This document shows positions 9,422-22,884 of a DNA stretch of 64,000 nucleotides, in pieces. Origin of the DNA: Wuchereria bancrofti (lineage: Eukaryota > Nematoda > Chromadorea > Rhabditida > Onchocercidae); the NCBI GenBank assembly GCA_005281725.1, contig SSBO01000012.1:10879254-10943253 (forward strand), read 5' to 3'. Position 1 is the first letter of the stretch. Each line of letters opens with the position of its first letter. The position numbers and the translations under genes were made by a program. Below the pieces are notes generated by a model. That model ran no database searches. It was not told where the DNA came from and worked only from the letters and a program-made list of their open reading frames with translations.

Positions 9422-12271
9422 TTAACTCCGTTGTGTACGTAAGGAGGTAAATTATTGCATGTATGAAGACCTGATGAATCCGCTTGACTACAAATATATT
9501 CTAGCGAGGTGTCCTCTGGTATATAGTATCTACAATACAAAAGATGCACTATTAATGAAAAATAGAATCTAATCAAGTACCAAATAATCTATTAGAAAGT
9601 AAAAATCTAAGACAAAAAATGTTCAAAGAGATGTGAAGCAATCAGTTAAGATAATATCATCGATTGATCTTATCGATAATTAGCTTGTAATATATATTGC
9701 AATGTTGGAATCTTTACCGTGTAAGTGATATATCTGCGACATCAATATCAGCATTTATTTTGGGTAAGCTAATAACACAGCGATTTCTGAAATTTATCAT
9801 TGTTTTGTCGTTTTTCAAAGAAATGAAACATTTAAACTTTTTACAATTAAAATATCAAAAATATGCTTTAGTTTCTATTTGATTTTTATTTTTGCTCAAG
9901 AAATTTTGATTTATTCAAAATTATAATGTTATGACTGAACAAATATGTATACAGTGTTAATCAAAAGATATTTTTTGAATACCTGAGGAAACTTCAAATG
10001 TTACCTGAGTAGTCCAGCCCATAACTGAACACCAACAATACCAAATATGAAAAAGACAAAGAAACATAACAACAATACATTGCCGAGCATCGGTAATGTG
10101 TCCAATAATAGGTTAACTGCAAAAGTTTAATTTAATCAAAAATATTAATATATTTTTTAGTCTCTCTACCATTTTCCCCCTTTCATTGGCTTTCGTTTTT
10201 TTTCCTTCCCAAAATTTTTGCTCATTAGACAATATACGTGGAATAAATAATTGGAAATTATCACTACAAACCAAGAATTCTCATAGATGGTATCCTATTG
10301 ACAGCACGTAGCGGTCGAAGTACACGAATTGTTCGTATAGCGGTTAAATTTATATTACCCAAATATTCTTGCAATAGATATTCTGCACACCTGAAATTAT
10401 ATTGAAATTTATAATGAAATTAAGTATCACTTCAAAAACAAAAAAAGAAAAAAAATTTGAAAGATTAGCCTAATTTTAACATATTTGAGTATTAAACAAT
10501 ATTTCTCCGGATCTTTTTCAGAGATGAAAAGATTCGATTCGATCCAGATTTCATCAAAAATTTACACGCGATGCGTTTGGATTAATGTAAACAATGTAAT
10601 TGACGTATTTAGATTTGATTATCAGTTTCTTATTATTTCAAACTAGAATGAGCCATTCATCAGGAAAAAAAAGGATCAAAATTCATTAAAAGATGCAAGT
10701 ATGAGTGCCATGACAAATAAGAAAAAAAAGTGAAATTTAATGTAAGCAGGAAAAAAAAAGAAATGATATGTGATAAAATACAAGAAAAAGAAAAAATTAA
10801 AAAATACCCTGCACAAACAATAAAAAAATCAAGGCGATTCCAAGTATCAGAAAGATAAGCGGCTGAGCCATAGAACCCGAGTGCAACTATTTTGATCATC
10901 TAGAAATATGAATTTTTCTTTCCTTCTTTTGGTAAGTTTTAATATTATCTTTCAAATTGAAATATTATGAAGATTTAATAAATTTTTTATTTAAATACTT
11001 AAAAATAAACAAATAAATAAAGTTTAGAACAAACCATTTCTATAGCAAAATATGCAAAAATGATATGATCAATAGTTGAGAGAACGTAGCAACGATATGT
11101 CGTACAATTATCATTGTCCTCACATGGTCGATACATTCCAAGCGTTACACAGTTGATCAAGATAACAAACATTGTTATCCGATCAAACCACGGATTCATA
11201 ACCATCCGTAACGCCCAAGAACGTGGTGGTACTGCTTGCCGTAAACAGTATAAGGCTGGTTCCGTAAATCTTAATATTGATTATGTTTCAGATCTATAAT
11301 TTTTAATTTTTTACTTCATTTTGTAATATATAAAAATGATACGGTAATAATTGCTTCACTTTATTCTTAGGTAAGATCAAATAATACCATTCGACATATA
11401 AGATTTATTAATTTCCATCAAGTTTATTTATTTATTGTGTTTTCTTTTTTGCTGAGGAAATGAAATAGGAGAATTTATCCATAACGTGCATGAACGTGAT
11501 ATATTGCTTGCCGTAAACAGTATAAAGCTGATCCTGTTTGTGAATAACTGTAAATTTTCAATCTTCCCGAAAAGTAAGCATTAATTTAACTGGAAGAAAA
11601 AAAAAATTACCCTGGATAAGATAACTCGCATTCGTCGTTAATAATATCCGCTTCACTATCCCAACCAACTTGGGTTTGTTTTTGATAATCGTCTTCCATA
11701 CTATCACGCCATGGTCGTAATGGGCTTACTTCCATAGATAACGAGAAAGTTTTTTTCCTGGTTGGCAAGAAGCCTCTATATTCCGTGGATGGGCCAGGTC
11801 CCAGTGCTGACAGCACCTAGAATTGGTTGATCAAAAATACTACTGAATCTATAATGTAACTATATTAAATTAATGTGATGCTACAGGCTTGTAATATGAA
11901 TGATTTTTCATAGTTTGCTAATCTCTCGAAAGGCTTCAGGAAATTTGTGCTAAAGAATTTGAGCAAGTATGTATAGTCAACTAGGTCTACCTATATTATA
12001 TTATTTATTATGAGGACTCAAAACCATTTTATCAGTCAATTTATTATTTTGTCGGATTTTTCCTTTCATGCTTACTATATAAAATAATTAGTATATTGTT
12101 CGATAAATGATATACCTGGGAATCACCCACGTAAGCTTCGGTGGTTCTGCGCCGTGATTGCAAATAGCGCCTAGAATTCGATTGACGCCTGCTTAGCAAT
12201 CCGCGTGGTCCAGAAAAACGTGAAAGTGATTGAAATGAGCGCAATTCCCTCGATACTGGTTGCTGGAGCAT
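9422..12271 (-). CDS. cca-1: T-type voltage-gated calcium channel alpha-1 subunit, 5' part (N-terminus to domain I)
   Basis: The product would be a low-voltage-activated calcium channel of the plasma membrane. Exons: 12271-12116, 11816-11611, 11269-11035, 10899-10808, 10390-10272, 10116-10005 and 9529-9422. All join in phase to 342 aa plus 2 nt. The ATG at 12271 is preceded by an in-frame stop. Order of elements: a basic Ser/Arg-rich N-terminus, [15 protein letters not shown] before S1, S1 ([15 protein letters not shown]), RPCED loop, S2 ([20 protein letters not shown]), S3 ([13 protein letters not shown]), S4 with spaced arginines ([20 protein letters not shown]), and S5 ([20 protein letters not shown] then [11 protein letters not shown]). 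The start of the Cys-containing S5-pore loop follows. These blocks match T-type rather than L- or N-type channels. The pore, domains II-IV and C-terminus are absent from the window. Exons 4 and 5 can be joined two ways (GCAG or GCAGG end); the GTATTT donor with the TTTCAG acceptor is preferred. Confidence 0.93.
11475..11547 (-). pseudogene. degenerate tandem copy of calcium-channel exon 3, a possible poison exon
   Basis: It lies inside the intron between channel exons 2 and 3. After an acceptor-like TTTACAG it reads [20 protein letters not shown] then RYG and a TAA. The true exon reads [21 protein letters not shown] 24-nt core (TTATACTGTTTACGGCAAGCA and neighbours) is almost identical, then a 2-nt loss shifts the frame. 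The acceptor phase (2) is the same as that of the real exon, so inclusion would be spliceable and would truncate the protein before S1. Confidence 0.75.
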
Positions 12272-12318
12272 TGTGAATTATGTTATGTCATTATTCAGGA
12301 ATTACTACTTAAGTTCAT

Positions 12319-12348
12319 TTAATATTTGTCTTCGGCAATTCCCATCTG
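12319..12348 (-). promoter_or_regulatory. candidate trans-splice/5' UTR acceptor with a short upstream ORF
   Basis: About 75 nt before the channel ATG, the minus strand has AAAAAATATTGCAG followed at once by ATG and an eight-codon ORF (MGIAEDKY, stop at 12321-12319). In nematodes such a site could accept a spliced leader or a 5' UTR exon, and the short ORF could damp translation. This is inference from the motif only. Confidence 0.3.
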
Positions 12349-15300
12349 CAATATTTTTTCAGTTTTATTTATCATTTCATTATTTTCTCTTAAAAGTTTC
12401 TCGATTTACTACTAGCAGTGAAGTTCTGGCGAAATTTCGTGAAATTGCTGAGTGATACTGTGTAATGTATCGGAAAGTGAGTACACCAATTGTATTTTTA
12501 GAATTTTCTTTATGAACTACCATATAGTATCATAGCAATGCTCCTGGCATTCACAATAGTTTATCAAAAGCCGAAATTGTTTGCCAACAATTCATAGAAA
12601 TTTCTATTTTACCGATTTTTTGAAATCGTGAGTAAACATTGATGAAATTTAATTATTTGATATGCAAGATGAATCAAACGTTATCGGTAATGATACAATC
12701 AAACCATTTTTAAAACTTTATTACTGTAGCAGTAATGAAAGGAAGAATTAAATATATGATGCTATTTTTTTGCTGAAACCCTTATATAGTATTTTGGTAA
12801 ATTCAAAAATGTTAAATTTTCTTTCTACACATTAAAGTTTTAAACTTCGTTATTTGCTCGCTCATTATTTAAAAATTGATGAAATGGAAATTGCTCTAAG
12901 TAAAGAAAAACGAAATCGGAAATTCAAAGGGAAAAAAATAATCCATCAATAAATTTTCATCCATAAGCGCTAAGAAATGGCATCATAAGTTGAAATGAAA
13001 ATATGAGCAATCATGAATTTAAGGAATTTAATTTTGGCCAGTTGAATAAGCTATGTTGATAGATAAATGAATAGTTAATTATTAACAAACTTGGCTGCTA
13101 ACTAATAAAATAAGTACATAATGAAATATTTAAACAGTGAAAAATGGAATGTAAATGATGAAAAGAAAACGAAATATTAGCAAACATTCTCAAAAGCTAA
13201 TCTCTAATGTAGGAAATGTTTTGTGGATAATGTCCTGTTCAGAAATCTTTTTCAATAATTCCCGATGTATTAAAATTTTAAAACAAAGGAGAATGAATAA
13301 AAAAAGTGTGCATGTATGTATAACATAGAATATATTTCCAACTTTTAGCAATATGTTGTCCGTTTTTTTTGGCTCATTTTATATTTTAAAAGTTTAAACC
13401 GTTTGGTTTTTCTTTTTTCGTTCTTTTTTCTTTTGTTCTCTATTTTATTCCACCTTTTCATTTCAATGTACTTTAGAAGAGGCATAGAAAGTTTTTCAAG
13501 ATTTCATTCAAAAATTATGTAGACCATAGTTTTTCTTTTCAAATATTTTAAAATGCTATCACATAGCAAACATCTTTCCGATAAATATTGATGTCATTGA
13601 GAGCAAAATTTGTAAAGCTTCTAACACTTTTCCGACAACAAATTGAAAATTCGGCGAAATATCTCCAAAAATATTATGTCTTCTAAATAGTATAGCATGC
13701 AATCAGCTGGACAACAAATCAGCTTGATATTCATCGAAAATGTAGAAATGGAAAAATTGGAGAGCTACCGGAAATGTATAACCGATGAGTGGGAAAGAAT
13801 ATGAAAAAGAAAAAGAAGGAAGAGAAGCAAGGTTATCTGATTTTATCTAACTCCCACTTTTATCGTCCGTTGATCAAGTGGATTTGTTGAAAGACTTGGC
13901 ATTAGCTGATTGAAAGTTTCTAATTTCCACTTTTTCAAACATTCAATAATTTACGGAGGAAGAAAACATATGACTAAGCTGAGATAATACTACGATCATC
14001 GACCATTCCTTTGATCTTTTACATGTCACGCCGAAAAGAAATAAAAAACTATGAACATGTTTATGATAGCTTAAAACACAAAAAAAAAAAATTTTCTAGT
14101 ATGCATTTCATTTTTATCACTGATAAATTAACATTTTGAAGGATACATAACTTTCTTTAATTAAAAAAAAAGTGGAATTAAAAAAAAAAGTGTCATCGAT
14201 GCATTTCCTTATTTATCTGTAATGGTATTACTATTGTAATTTTTGTGTGAAATGATTGTAGTAGACTGATAATAAAAGAAAAAGAAAAGGTAAATGAATG
14301 AAGTGGAAAAGGATAAATGTTTGACTGCAATTAATGAAACTATGAAGGTGAAAGCCACCGTAGTTAGCATTGATTTTCCGCAATATAATAAAGAAAATGA
14401 AAAGGAGAGAAGAGAAGCAGGGAAGATTTTGGATCAATGGCTTAAAAACAAAAGGATTTAAGCGTGAGGGGAAACATTTCCTAGCTTTCAATAGTAGTGG
14501 TAGCAAGTAGTGGTACGCATTTGCGAGATTTTGATTTAATTTATTTATCAGCTAATCTGGCTTGGCTCAATCTTTTCCGGAATCTTACAGAATTGCTTCT
14601 TCAAATGAATCAGTTCTATGTTTTTTAAGCCAAAAAAATAACTTATTATATGCATATAAAATGTTATAAATATGAAATTAATAAGAAATTACTGTAAGAA
14701 AAAAAAGGAAAAAGTATGAACTGTTAAATGAATGGATGAATTATAAAGATAGGAATAGTTGCATGATTTCGAAGATATTTGGAAAGGAAAAGAAATATGG
14801 ATTGAGTGGATGTGTGAATGAGAAACGGATAGATATTATCGGCACGATTAAATCCTTTGAGATAAATTTTAATCATTTTTATCTCTTAGCTTCAGAAAAA
14901 AGAAATCAATCAAATTATATTTTAAAAAATGATAGTAAACATATTATTACTTTTTTTATCATATTATAAAATTTTATGTTATTCTAGGTTAGATTTTATG
15001 TAAAATTCGTTTAAGGCAAAGTGAATTTTACATAGATTTTGAAAATTACTACTCATATTTCATTTTAAACTATCTGGGAATCTTTCATTCCCATTATCAT
15101 TTCCATGTAAATAAATAGTTATGATTGATATGTTTTCTCCTTCTAGGAAAAATTATGATCTTACCAGGAGATTTACTTCATTTCATGCAATAATCTGATA
15201 GTGAAAGAAATTTTTGAAACGACACTCATTCATAGTTATTATTATCTTTCCTATAAATATTGTTAATAAGAACTTTAAATAAATATTCTTTGAGAATTAA

Positions 15301-16212
15301 GTTATTTAGGCTAATTCTAGGATTGAATCGATTAGTAAGATTAAATGATGAAAAAACTGATAATTTATCAAGGCAAATATATTCACCTTGTTAAATTGTC
15401 GGATTGTTGGTTATTAATGAGATGCAGGTTGCTTCATTCTTTTATTATGTAAAACGGTATTTAGGAATGTAATCGTTAATGAAAATGATTGTGAAAAATA
15501 GATGAATAATTTTCGAGCGAAACTTAAATTATTTTGATCATGTTGCAATTTTAATTAACATAAGGGAAAAAATTGTACTGAATATTATATTTAATTCTAA
15601 TATTTAATTCATTCATTGATTGCATCATATTCTAATTTGATATCGCAATTAAATTGGAATAACGATATTTACATCTCCGACTAACTTCAAAAAAAAAAAA
15701 TTTCAAAGTTTAATACATAAGCCTTTTTGAAGATATTGATCAAAAAGATTTGGGAGAGAAGAGGAAAGCGGGAGATAAAAAAGAAATGTATATATTCTGT
15801 CACTGTTCATATAAGTAGTTGCGAGAAACAGATATTGATATAAAGAAATGCAGACATAAATGATGAATGAATTACTTTTATTTTTTTCATTTTTATTTTT
15901 ATTTTTTAAATGATATAAATGACAAGTGATCAATAATATTTGTAGATAAATTTTGAAAAAAAAAATCAAATCTATTCACATTAATACTTTAGTTTTTATT
16001 CTGATGCCACATTGTACTTCATATTAAATTTGTTGTTACAAATCAATTAATTTATATGGAAAATTCCGCCTCATTACATTACATCGATTTTGCACTCGAA
16101 TAATTTATAGACTTTTCATATGCTTTTATTCTTTATATCACTTCCAGACGATTGAAACTAACTGAGAAATGCACACGCATATCGATATACACACATATAT
16201 TTAGTTATTTAC

Positions 16213-16236
16213 TATATATATATATATATATATATT
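16213..16236. repeat. (TA)n microsatellite
   Basis: Perfect alternating TA run within AT-rich non-coding DNA. Confidence 0.95.
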
Positions 16237-19200
16237 TATATTATAATATTAGGCATGCAGTAATCTTCACGGTCCATTTACCCTCATCGATTCTAAAATT
16301 AAATTTCAGAAATATGCATTTACTACATTATAGTACTCTGTACACTATTTCTCATATCATTTCACCACTAAGAACAACAAAAAAAAACTTGATTTAAGGA
16401 ATTAACTGGCCTTACGCCAAGTGAAAATTATTTTAGAGGAAAAGTTGCATAAGAAAATTAACTTAAGTCACTCTGTGTATATGTTTGTTTATTTGTTTTT
16501 TTCTTCCCACTTCAAAAATATTCATATAATCCCAGTGGAACAGTTTTTAATTTCAAGAAATAAACAACATATATTGAAATTTCTTGCAAATAAGGAACTT
16601 GAAACTATGATATTTTCTTTATTACTCCAATAACAAATAGAAACGAAAAGTGAAATAATTGGGATGTGAAAGAAATTTGAGCGATTCAGATGATATGGTA
16701 TTGTTGTTCAAATTCATATCATACTTTTGCTAATGTGAAACGAAGAAATTGGCCAATAAAAATTCTCTCCATTAACTTGAAACCTTCAATTTACTTCGTT
16801 TTCTCACAAAATTTCTAGCATTTTCTAGTTTGAAAGGGAGAGAAAAATGAATTATGTAATGAATTGAAAAAAAAAAAATGTTTTTGATTTCCAAGGATAT
16901 AATCCAAAATACAACGAATTACTACGATCTGTATAAAAACAGGTAATTTAAATGTGTGTTAAAATTGAATATTCATTGAGTTCATATATTTTTGATGTAA
17001 AATTTTAGTTTATAAATGTTTGAAATTTTTAAGAAATAATCCTATATTGCACAAATGAAGTTATTTAATACGAACTTTGTGAAGAGATTATCAAGTGCAT
17101 ATCTGACACTGAACAAAAGCAAAAATGCTCTAAATTTTGATTGATGGACTAATAAACATATATCAAGCATGGATGAGTCGTGCAATAGCAAAACAAATTG
17201 AAACATTTCGTTTCACACACTCTCTCCTTTCTTAAAGTTAAATTTATCATTCAAAACGTAAAAAAAACTTACAGTTCAAAATATTAAAGAAAAAAGCTAA
17301 AAAGTGAATTGTCGAAAATTTTTCAATTTCAAACTGGTAGTAACATTAAGGATACTCACTTTTAATCTTGCTCATTAAAATGACTAGTTAAAATGAATTA
17401 ATTATTAGTTAACGAATCTATCTGTCACAGTTACTTCTTTTAGTATTACATTGTCATGTTTCATAATATTTGTTCATATTTAAGCAGATTCATCTTCATT
17501 TTAAGAAAATTATTTCAAAAATTACGATTTAAAATAGCACTCAATAATAACAAAAAATATTACATACAAATTTACACGACCCTTTTTGATGTTCAGTTTT
17601 AAGTTCTCACACTTAAGTATATTACACATTTTGAAGCAGTAAAATTGCATAAACATCTAAAATATGAAAGAAAGAGAAAATATAAACATATATAATTTAT
17701 TAAAAAAGAAGTGCAAAATCTGTCAATTTTGTTTTTGCTTCTTTATAAAAATTTAAATTTTGTTTTTATAAGAAAATTGTATAATAACAGAAAACATAGA
17801 AATGTCAACAAATAACATTTGTTGCTCATTAAATGACTAAAGGAAAGGTGAAGTAAAAGATATAACTGACAAGAAAACGAATGGAAAGAATGATGAGGAG
17901 TTGTTAAAAAGATGAAATGCAAAAAGTAATCATCTTTATTGGAATGATTACTTTCATCCATTCTCATTCATTTTTCCATTCCCTTTGCTTCTACTGCACC
18001 TTTACTTTCACATGTTTATTAAAATATAACAAATGATATTTTACGATTTAAGAGTTTTTTAAATTCTAAAAAAATAAATTAATTAATTTGATAATTGTTA
18101 AAAGAAAAAAAGAGGAGGATTGATTCTCAATCTATAGGAAATGTTATTTCTCATTGATTGCTTTTACCGTTTGCAAATAGAAGCTGTTCATTATAGTTTG
18201 AGAAAAAAAGAAAATATTTTTGAAACATCAATAGTTTCTTTTATTCGAAAACAAGATGAAAAAATAATAACATTAGAAACAGCGAAATTGAAATGACAGG
18301 TGGCAGAAGAAAATTATGACTGATGATTATGTGATTTGTAACAATTTGCCAAAACTAAGATCAAATCTCAAATGAAAAGCAAAAATTTTAGAAATGCGAA
18401 AGTTGTTTTTCTTTCTTCCTGCATACAATAATTATTGGAAATAATAATATGAATGATTAAAAAATATACTCTAAGGAGGAGGACGGAAAGATTATATAGA
18501 TTTATATAAAATATATTTTGTAAATTTCATAAAATGCATATATTTTAATGAAAGTAAAAGTGATCTTTTAGAATATATGTTAAAAAGTTGACAAATAATT
18601 TGCTATACCTGTATGAAGCATCTGAAACATTTGGATAGGCAATGCAATAAGTCAATGGACATAATCAAACATTTATCAAACTTCACTTTTTTTTTACGTG
18701 ATCACTTGACATTTGAATAGATGACTTAGAGATGTGAATGGACAATGACGAAATGTTACTATGTTATTAAACTTTTGAAAAATGATTTTTAAGCCACTTT
18801 AAAGTATTGGATAACTTCAAAGTACTCAATTATTTCGATGATTTTATATTATTCATAATTGTAACAGTTCAGTGAATTAAAAGAACTAGTGGTTATATCA
18901 AAAACGTTAATTGGTTGTCCATTTATGGCCAACAAAATGATTATAATCAAAAATTTGGCACTGACAACTTGCTTTAGATCATGTTATGATGTAGTCTCAA
19001 AAGAATTCCTAAATCCCAAAATACTTAGAAGGAAGCATTCCCATTTTACACAATCGATAAGATAAGTGAGGTTTTTTTTCTCTCTCCCTCCTTTCTTCTT
19101 TTTCTACAAGTGATTGAAAATTTAGTATTACTAGAGAGATTATAAAGTTTTGCATGGAAGATTTTAAGTAAGAATCAAATTGCGGTGATTAATGATTCAA

Positions 19201-20241
19201 GTAAAATCATGAAATACGCATACCAAATTACTGAATTCATCAGTGCCGAATAGAAGAGATTGCATGACAAAATGAAATTAAATTAAACTGTTTGCAGGGA
19301 AGAACAATAATTCATTTTTTGCATTAACTCATTTATTCGAATGTTTCAATGTTTAATGTAAAAAGTGCCTGATAAGTTTTCCGCTTATCAATCTACTCAA
19401 AATTTGTGTATCATTTCCACTGATCTTTGCTTGTAAAATGGTATTTTTGGAACGAATTTTTATCGGTATATTGAAATTATTACGACTGTCCTAATATTGC
19501 TCCAAAGTGATAAATTCGTTTTGGACATTGATGGAAGCAGCTTATATTCAATTTATGCTCTTCTGAATATATTATTATTGTTGGATGCTAGATTTGCGTG
19601 GCGTAAATATTGTAACAATTGTGGTAAATTAGATAATTCATAGGAATTCATTTCATAAATTTTAATTTTTACAATGGAAATCAAATCTTCTATTATCACT
19701 AATTTTTTTTTATGAAAGGTAAACTAACAATTTACATTGCAAACTCTTTGTACAAATTGGGAGGAACAATTGGATTTGCCGAAAAAAATGGGAGAAGAAT
19801 TTGTTTGGATGATGCTTGCTTGCTTATAATGGGGATTGCATCGAGGTGGCTAGTGATGATAACGATGATAATATCGTTGACATCAGCTATGCAGCAAATG
19901 TGGTCACCAATAGATTGATGTGAAAACGAAGAATGAATGTTCGTTCTTTTGTCATTCATAGAAATTAGATTAATGGTAATATTGCTCTTTACTGCTACTG
20001 CTACTGATGATGATGATGACGACGATATCATATGATGACAATCATAATAGTAATGATAATGATAACATGGTAATAATAACATTCAATGTCAATAATTTTG
20101 ATTACATACATTTTAAAATCTATTGGTATTCGCTCGTATGATGCAACCAATTCAATAAAACGAATAATCAAACTATCAATCGAACAAACAAAATAACACT
20201 TATTTCTTGCATTTCTCCTTCTATCTTACCTTACTATTTAC

Positions 20242-20302
20242 TTGTGTGTGTGTATGTATGTGTGTGTGTGTGTATGTGTATGTTTATATGTGTTTGTATG
20301 TG
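20242..20302. repeat. (TG)n microsatellite with TATG interruptions
   Basis: Alternating TG broken by TATG units, at the left border of the GC-richer block that follows. Confidence 0.9.
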
Positions 20303-20329
20303 AAGAACTTCCAGGATTTCTAATATACT

Positions 20330-21130
20330 TGAAGAGAGGGAGATGTAAGGGAAGAGGAGCTGATAGATAGCACTAGGGACAGTGGGAAGTAAGCTTTCAA
20401 AAGGTGGCAAGAGGTAGAGGACAGGAGAATGTTTTCCAGTTTTCTAAGCTTTGACGGATCGACAAGCTGAAGAGAATAAGCCGGACCGAATGATAGGTTG
20501 GTATGGTCTGGTGAAACGGGCCTGCTTGTGGAAATACTGCTATGATAATAAGCCTAGGAGGAGGGTAAGGTAAACGATGGATGTATGTGTGGGATGAACG
20601 GGACTGCTCAGAAAGAGAAAGAGCTACAAGCTAAAGAAGAATAAGGTTGGCTCCTTGACTTCGGGCTTTTCCAGCTTCTCAGCCTCTTTTTCTAAAATGG
20701 AAACATTTTCTGTTGTCTTTTCATCTTTAAAATGATATCTTTAAAATTCTGTTCCATTCTATCTCTTCTACTTACTCTCCTCTTTCCCCTTTCCCCCATT
20801 TCCAGGAATTCTTCCTCCCGAGATATTCCCTTTCCACACCTTCTTTACCACGCATCCTTTGACATGCATCATTTTAAATGGAGATGGAATAGAATTTTTT
20901 TTTTCTTCCACTTTTTCACCACTTTTTCTACTTCCAACCTCGCCGCTCCCGCCTTCCTTTCCCAGCGATTTGCCATTTACCCAAAGATCTATTATGATTA
21001 TTATCGTATAAACGTTTTGCACTTTACCTTTTGTCCTCCTTCTCTTCCTCCTTGTCCTCCCTCTTTTCCCTTCCAAGTCCTCTCAGTCCTTCTCTCTTAC
21101 CACTATTATACCATTCATCCTTATCTTCCA
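20330..21130. other. GC-richer block with purine- then pyrimidine-rich halves
   Basis: The left part (20330-20680) is G/A-rich and clearly less AT-rich than its surroundings. The right part (20745-21130) is C/T-rich with CCTCC and TTTCCC runs. The ORFs it contains on both strands (20732-21172 plus, 20768-21076 minus) are composition artefacts rich in Ser/Leu/Phe or Lys/Gly. It may be regulatory or structural DNA. There is no motif I can name. Confidence 0.4.
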
Positions 21131-22660
21131 TTTTCAATAAGAAAAGGAATAAATTATTCTGGAAATATTTAAAAAGTTTCATTTTCAAATTTGATTCAGA
21201 ATTCTTGTGATACCGTAAACAATGGATGATCCATAAAGATTACATAAAACTTTTTCTTCTAATTATCCAAAAGACAAATAACAAAACAAATCAAACATGA
21301 TGGAAGCGCAAAAAATTAATGGTAATCAATTCTGAGCGTCAATACAAGTTGGCTCTAGCATACTTTTTCCTTTTTCGGAATAGCCAAATAGGCTATATAT
21401 AATTTACGAGACTTCCTGATTGTTTAACTGAACTTCAAATTTATGAGATTAGAAATGAAAAATTATCTAATCCAATAAATGACAAAAATAAAATTTCCAA
21501 CCATTTGAAAACAGTATCATTTAGACATTGATGAACACAGTTAGCACCTCAACAATTTGTCACATTTTTCATAACAATATAGTTTGTTTGCATAATGTAC
21601 AGATTGTAGAATTTCCTCTCTCTTTTTTTCTTTTTTTTTAACCATTTAATCACTCTGCTATCCATGAATAATAATACTTCGAAAGAATGTTTAAGAATAG
21701 AATTTGCAAGTGCAACTTTCAAAACAATTCAATAAAATTTTTAAAAAACCCCTCAATTTACATCTTTCTTCTTTTCATACGACTCTTATCGGAACTATGC
21801 ATATAACATGATCGATACTTTAGACAGTGCTTCTTTTTTTCTTTAATTCATTCTAATCATCGATCTGTTATTACACCGCTGATGAAAAATCCACCGGAAT
21901 AAAGTAAATCCGGACAGTTTCAATTTTTTTTCTGAAAAATGATTGGTTGAAACAAAAGAAAAATGAAGGAAAAAATGAGGAAAGAAAAAAAGAGAAACAT
22001 GAAACAAACTAAAAAAAAGAAAAATAAAAAAAAACTTTTGTGAATTTTTTATTAGCTGGAAAATTTTTGTATGAAAAATATGTCAAATTTTATTGTTAAG
22101 AAAAAATCATATTTCATTGCTAAAAAACAAACAAACAAACAGAAGTTTTGTTTATTGGAGACAAATTTTTGTTATTTTCGGCGAAGAATAAATGAACAAT
22201 TGATGAATTAAAAACATTTTTTTCTTTGGTTCAATTGTCAATTGAATGAATGATGAAGATGGCAAATGGAATGGAGGTTGAAAACTATGTATTATTTCAT
22301 TTTTTGTGTCTTTCTCCCACTAAATTTTTTTTTCTCCTATAAAAATATATCAAAGTTAAAGCAAGATGATTTTTTCCTTTTTTTTCGAAAAAAAATCATA
22401 CAACTTTTGCAGATTTCTTTTATCATTTCGTTTCAAACAAATTTCATCCAACTTTTTTCATCTTTTCATTTCTTTAATATTCTCGTTTGTCATTTCACAA
22501 TTTTGGTTCTTTTTTTCATACCTATCTATTCAAAAAAAAGTAACAGTAGAAATAAAAAGTAACTAAAAATCGAAATAACTAAAAATAACTGAAAATCGAA
22601 ATTTCTTCATTTAAATTTCAACCAGTTCTCATTCCAGTGAATAGATGTAATTGTAGGGAA

Positions 22661-22884
22661 AGAAAAGAAGAGGAAGTGAAATGAAAATGAAGTGGAAATG
22701 AAGTGAAAATGAAGTGAAAATGAAATGAAAATGAAATGAAAATGAAAATGAAAATTAAAATGAAAATGAAAATAAAATAAAATAAAATAAAATAAAATGA
22801 AATGAAGTGAAATGAAATGAAATGAAATGAAATGAAAAGAAAAGAAAAAGAAAAGGGGAAAGGAAAGAAAAGGAAAAGAAAACA
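22661..22884. repeat. polypurine minisatellite (GAAATGAAAATGAA-like units)
   Basis: A block of about 220 bp is almost entirely A/G with T only in ATG words. Units such as GAAATGAAAATGAAGT pass into (AAAAT)n and then (GAAAT)n. It produces the Phe/His-rich minus-strand ORF shadows at 22607-23030. Confidence 0.9.

Noticed and set aside
11607..11816. Separate small gene starting at 11816
   Set aside because: The first codon is GTG directly after a CTAG acceptor. It is exon 2 of the calcium channel.
19712..20082. Overlapping ORFs on both strands
   Set aside because: The longer one is His/Ser/Tyr-rich from GAT-type triplet repeats. No homology seen and no splice support.
20732..21172. 146-aa plus-strand and 102-aa minus-strand ORFs
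   Set aside because: Low-complexity products of the polypyrimidine block; no conserved block.
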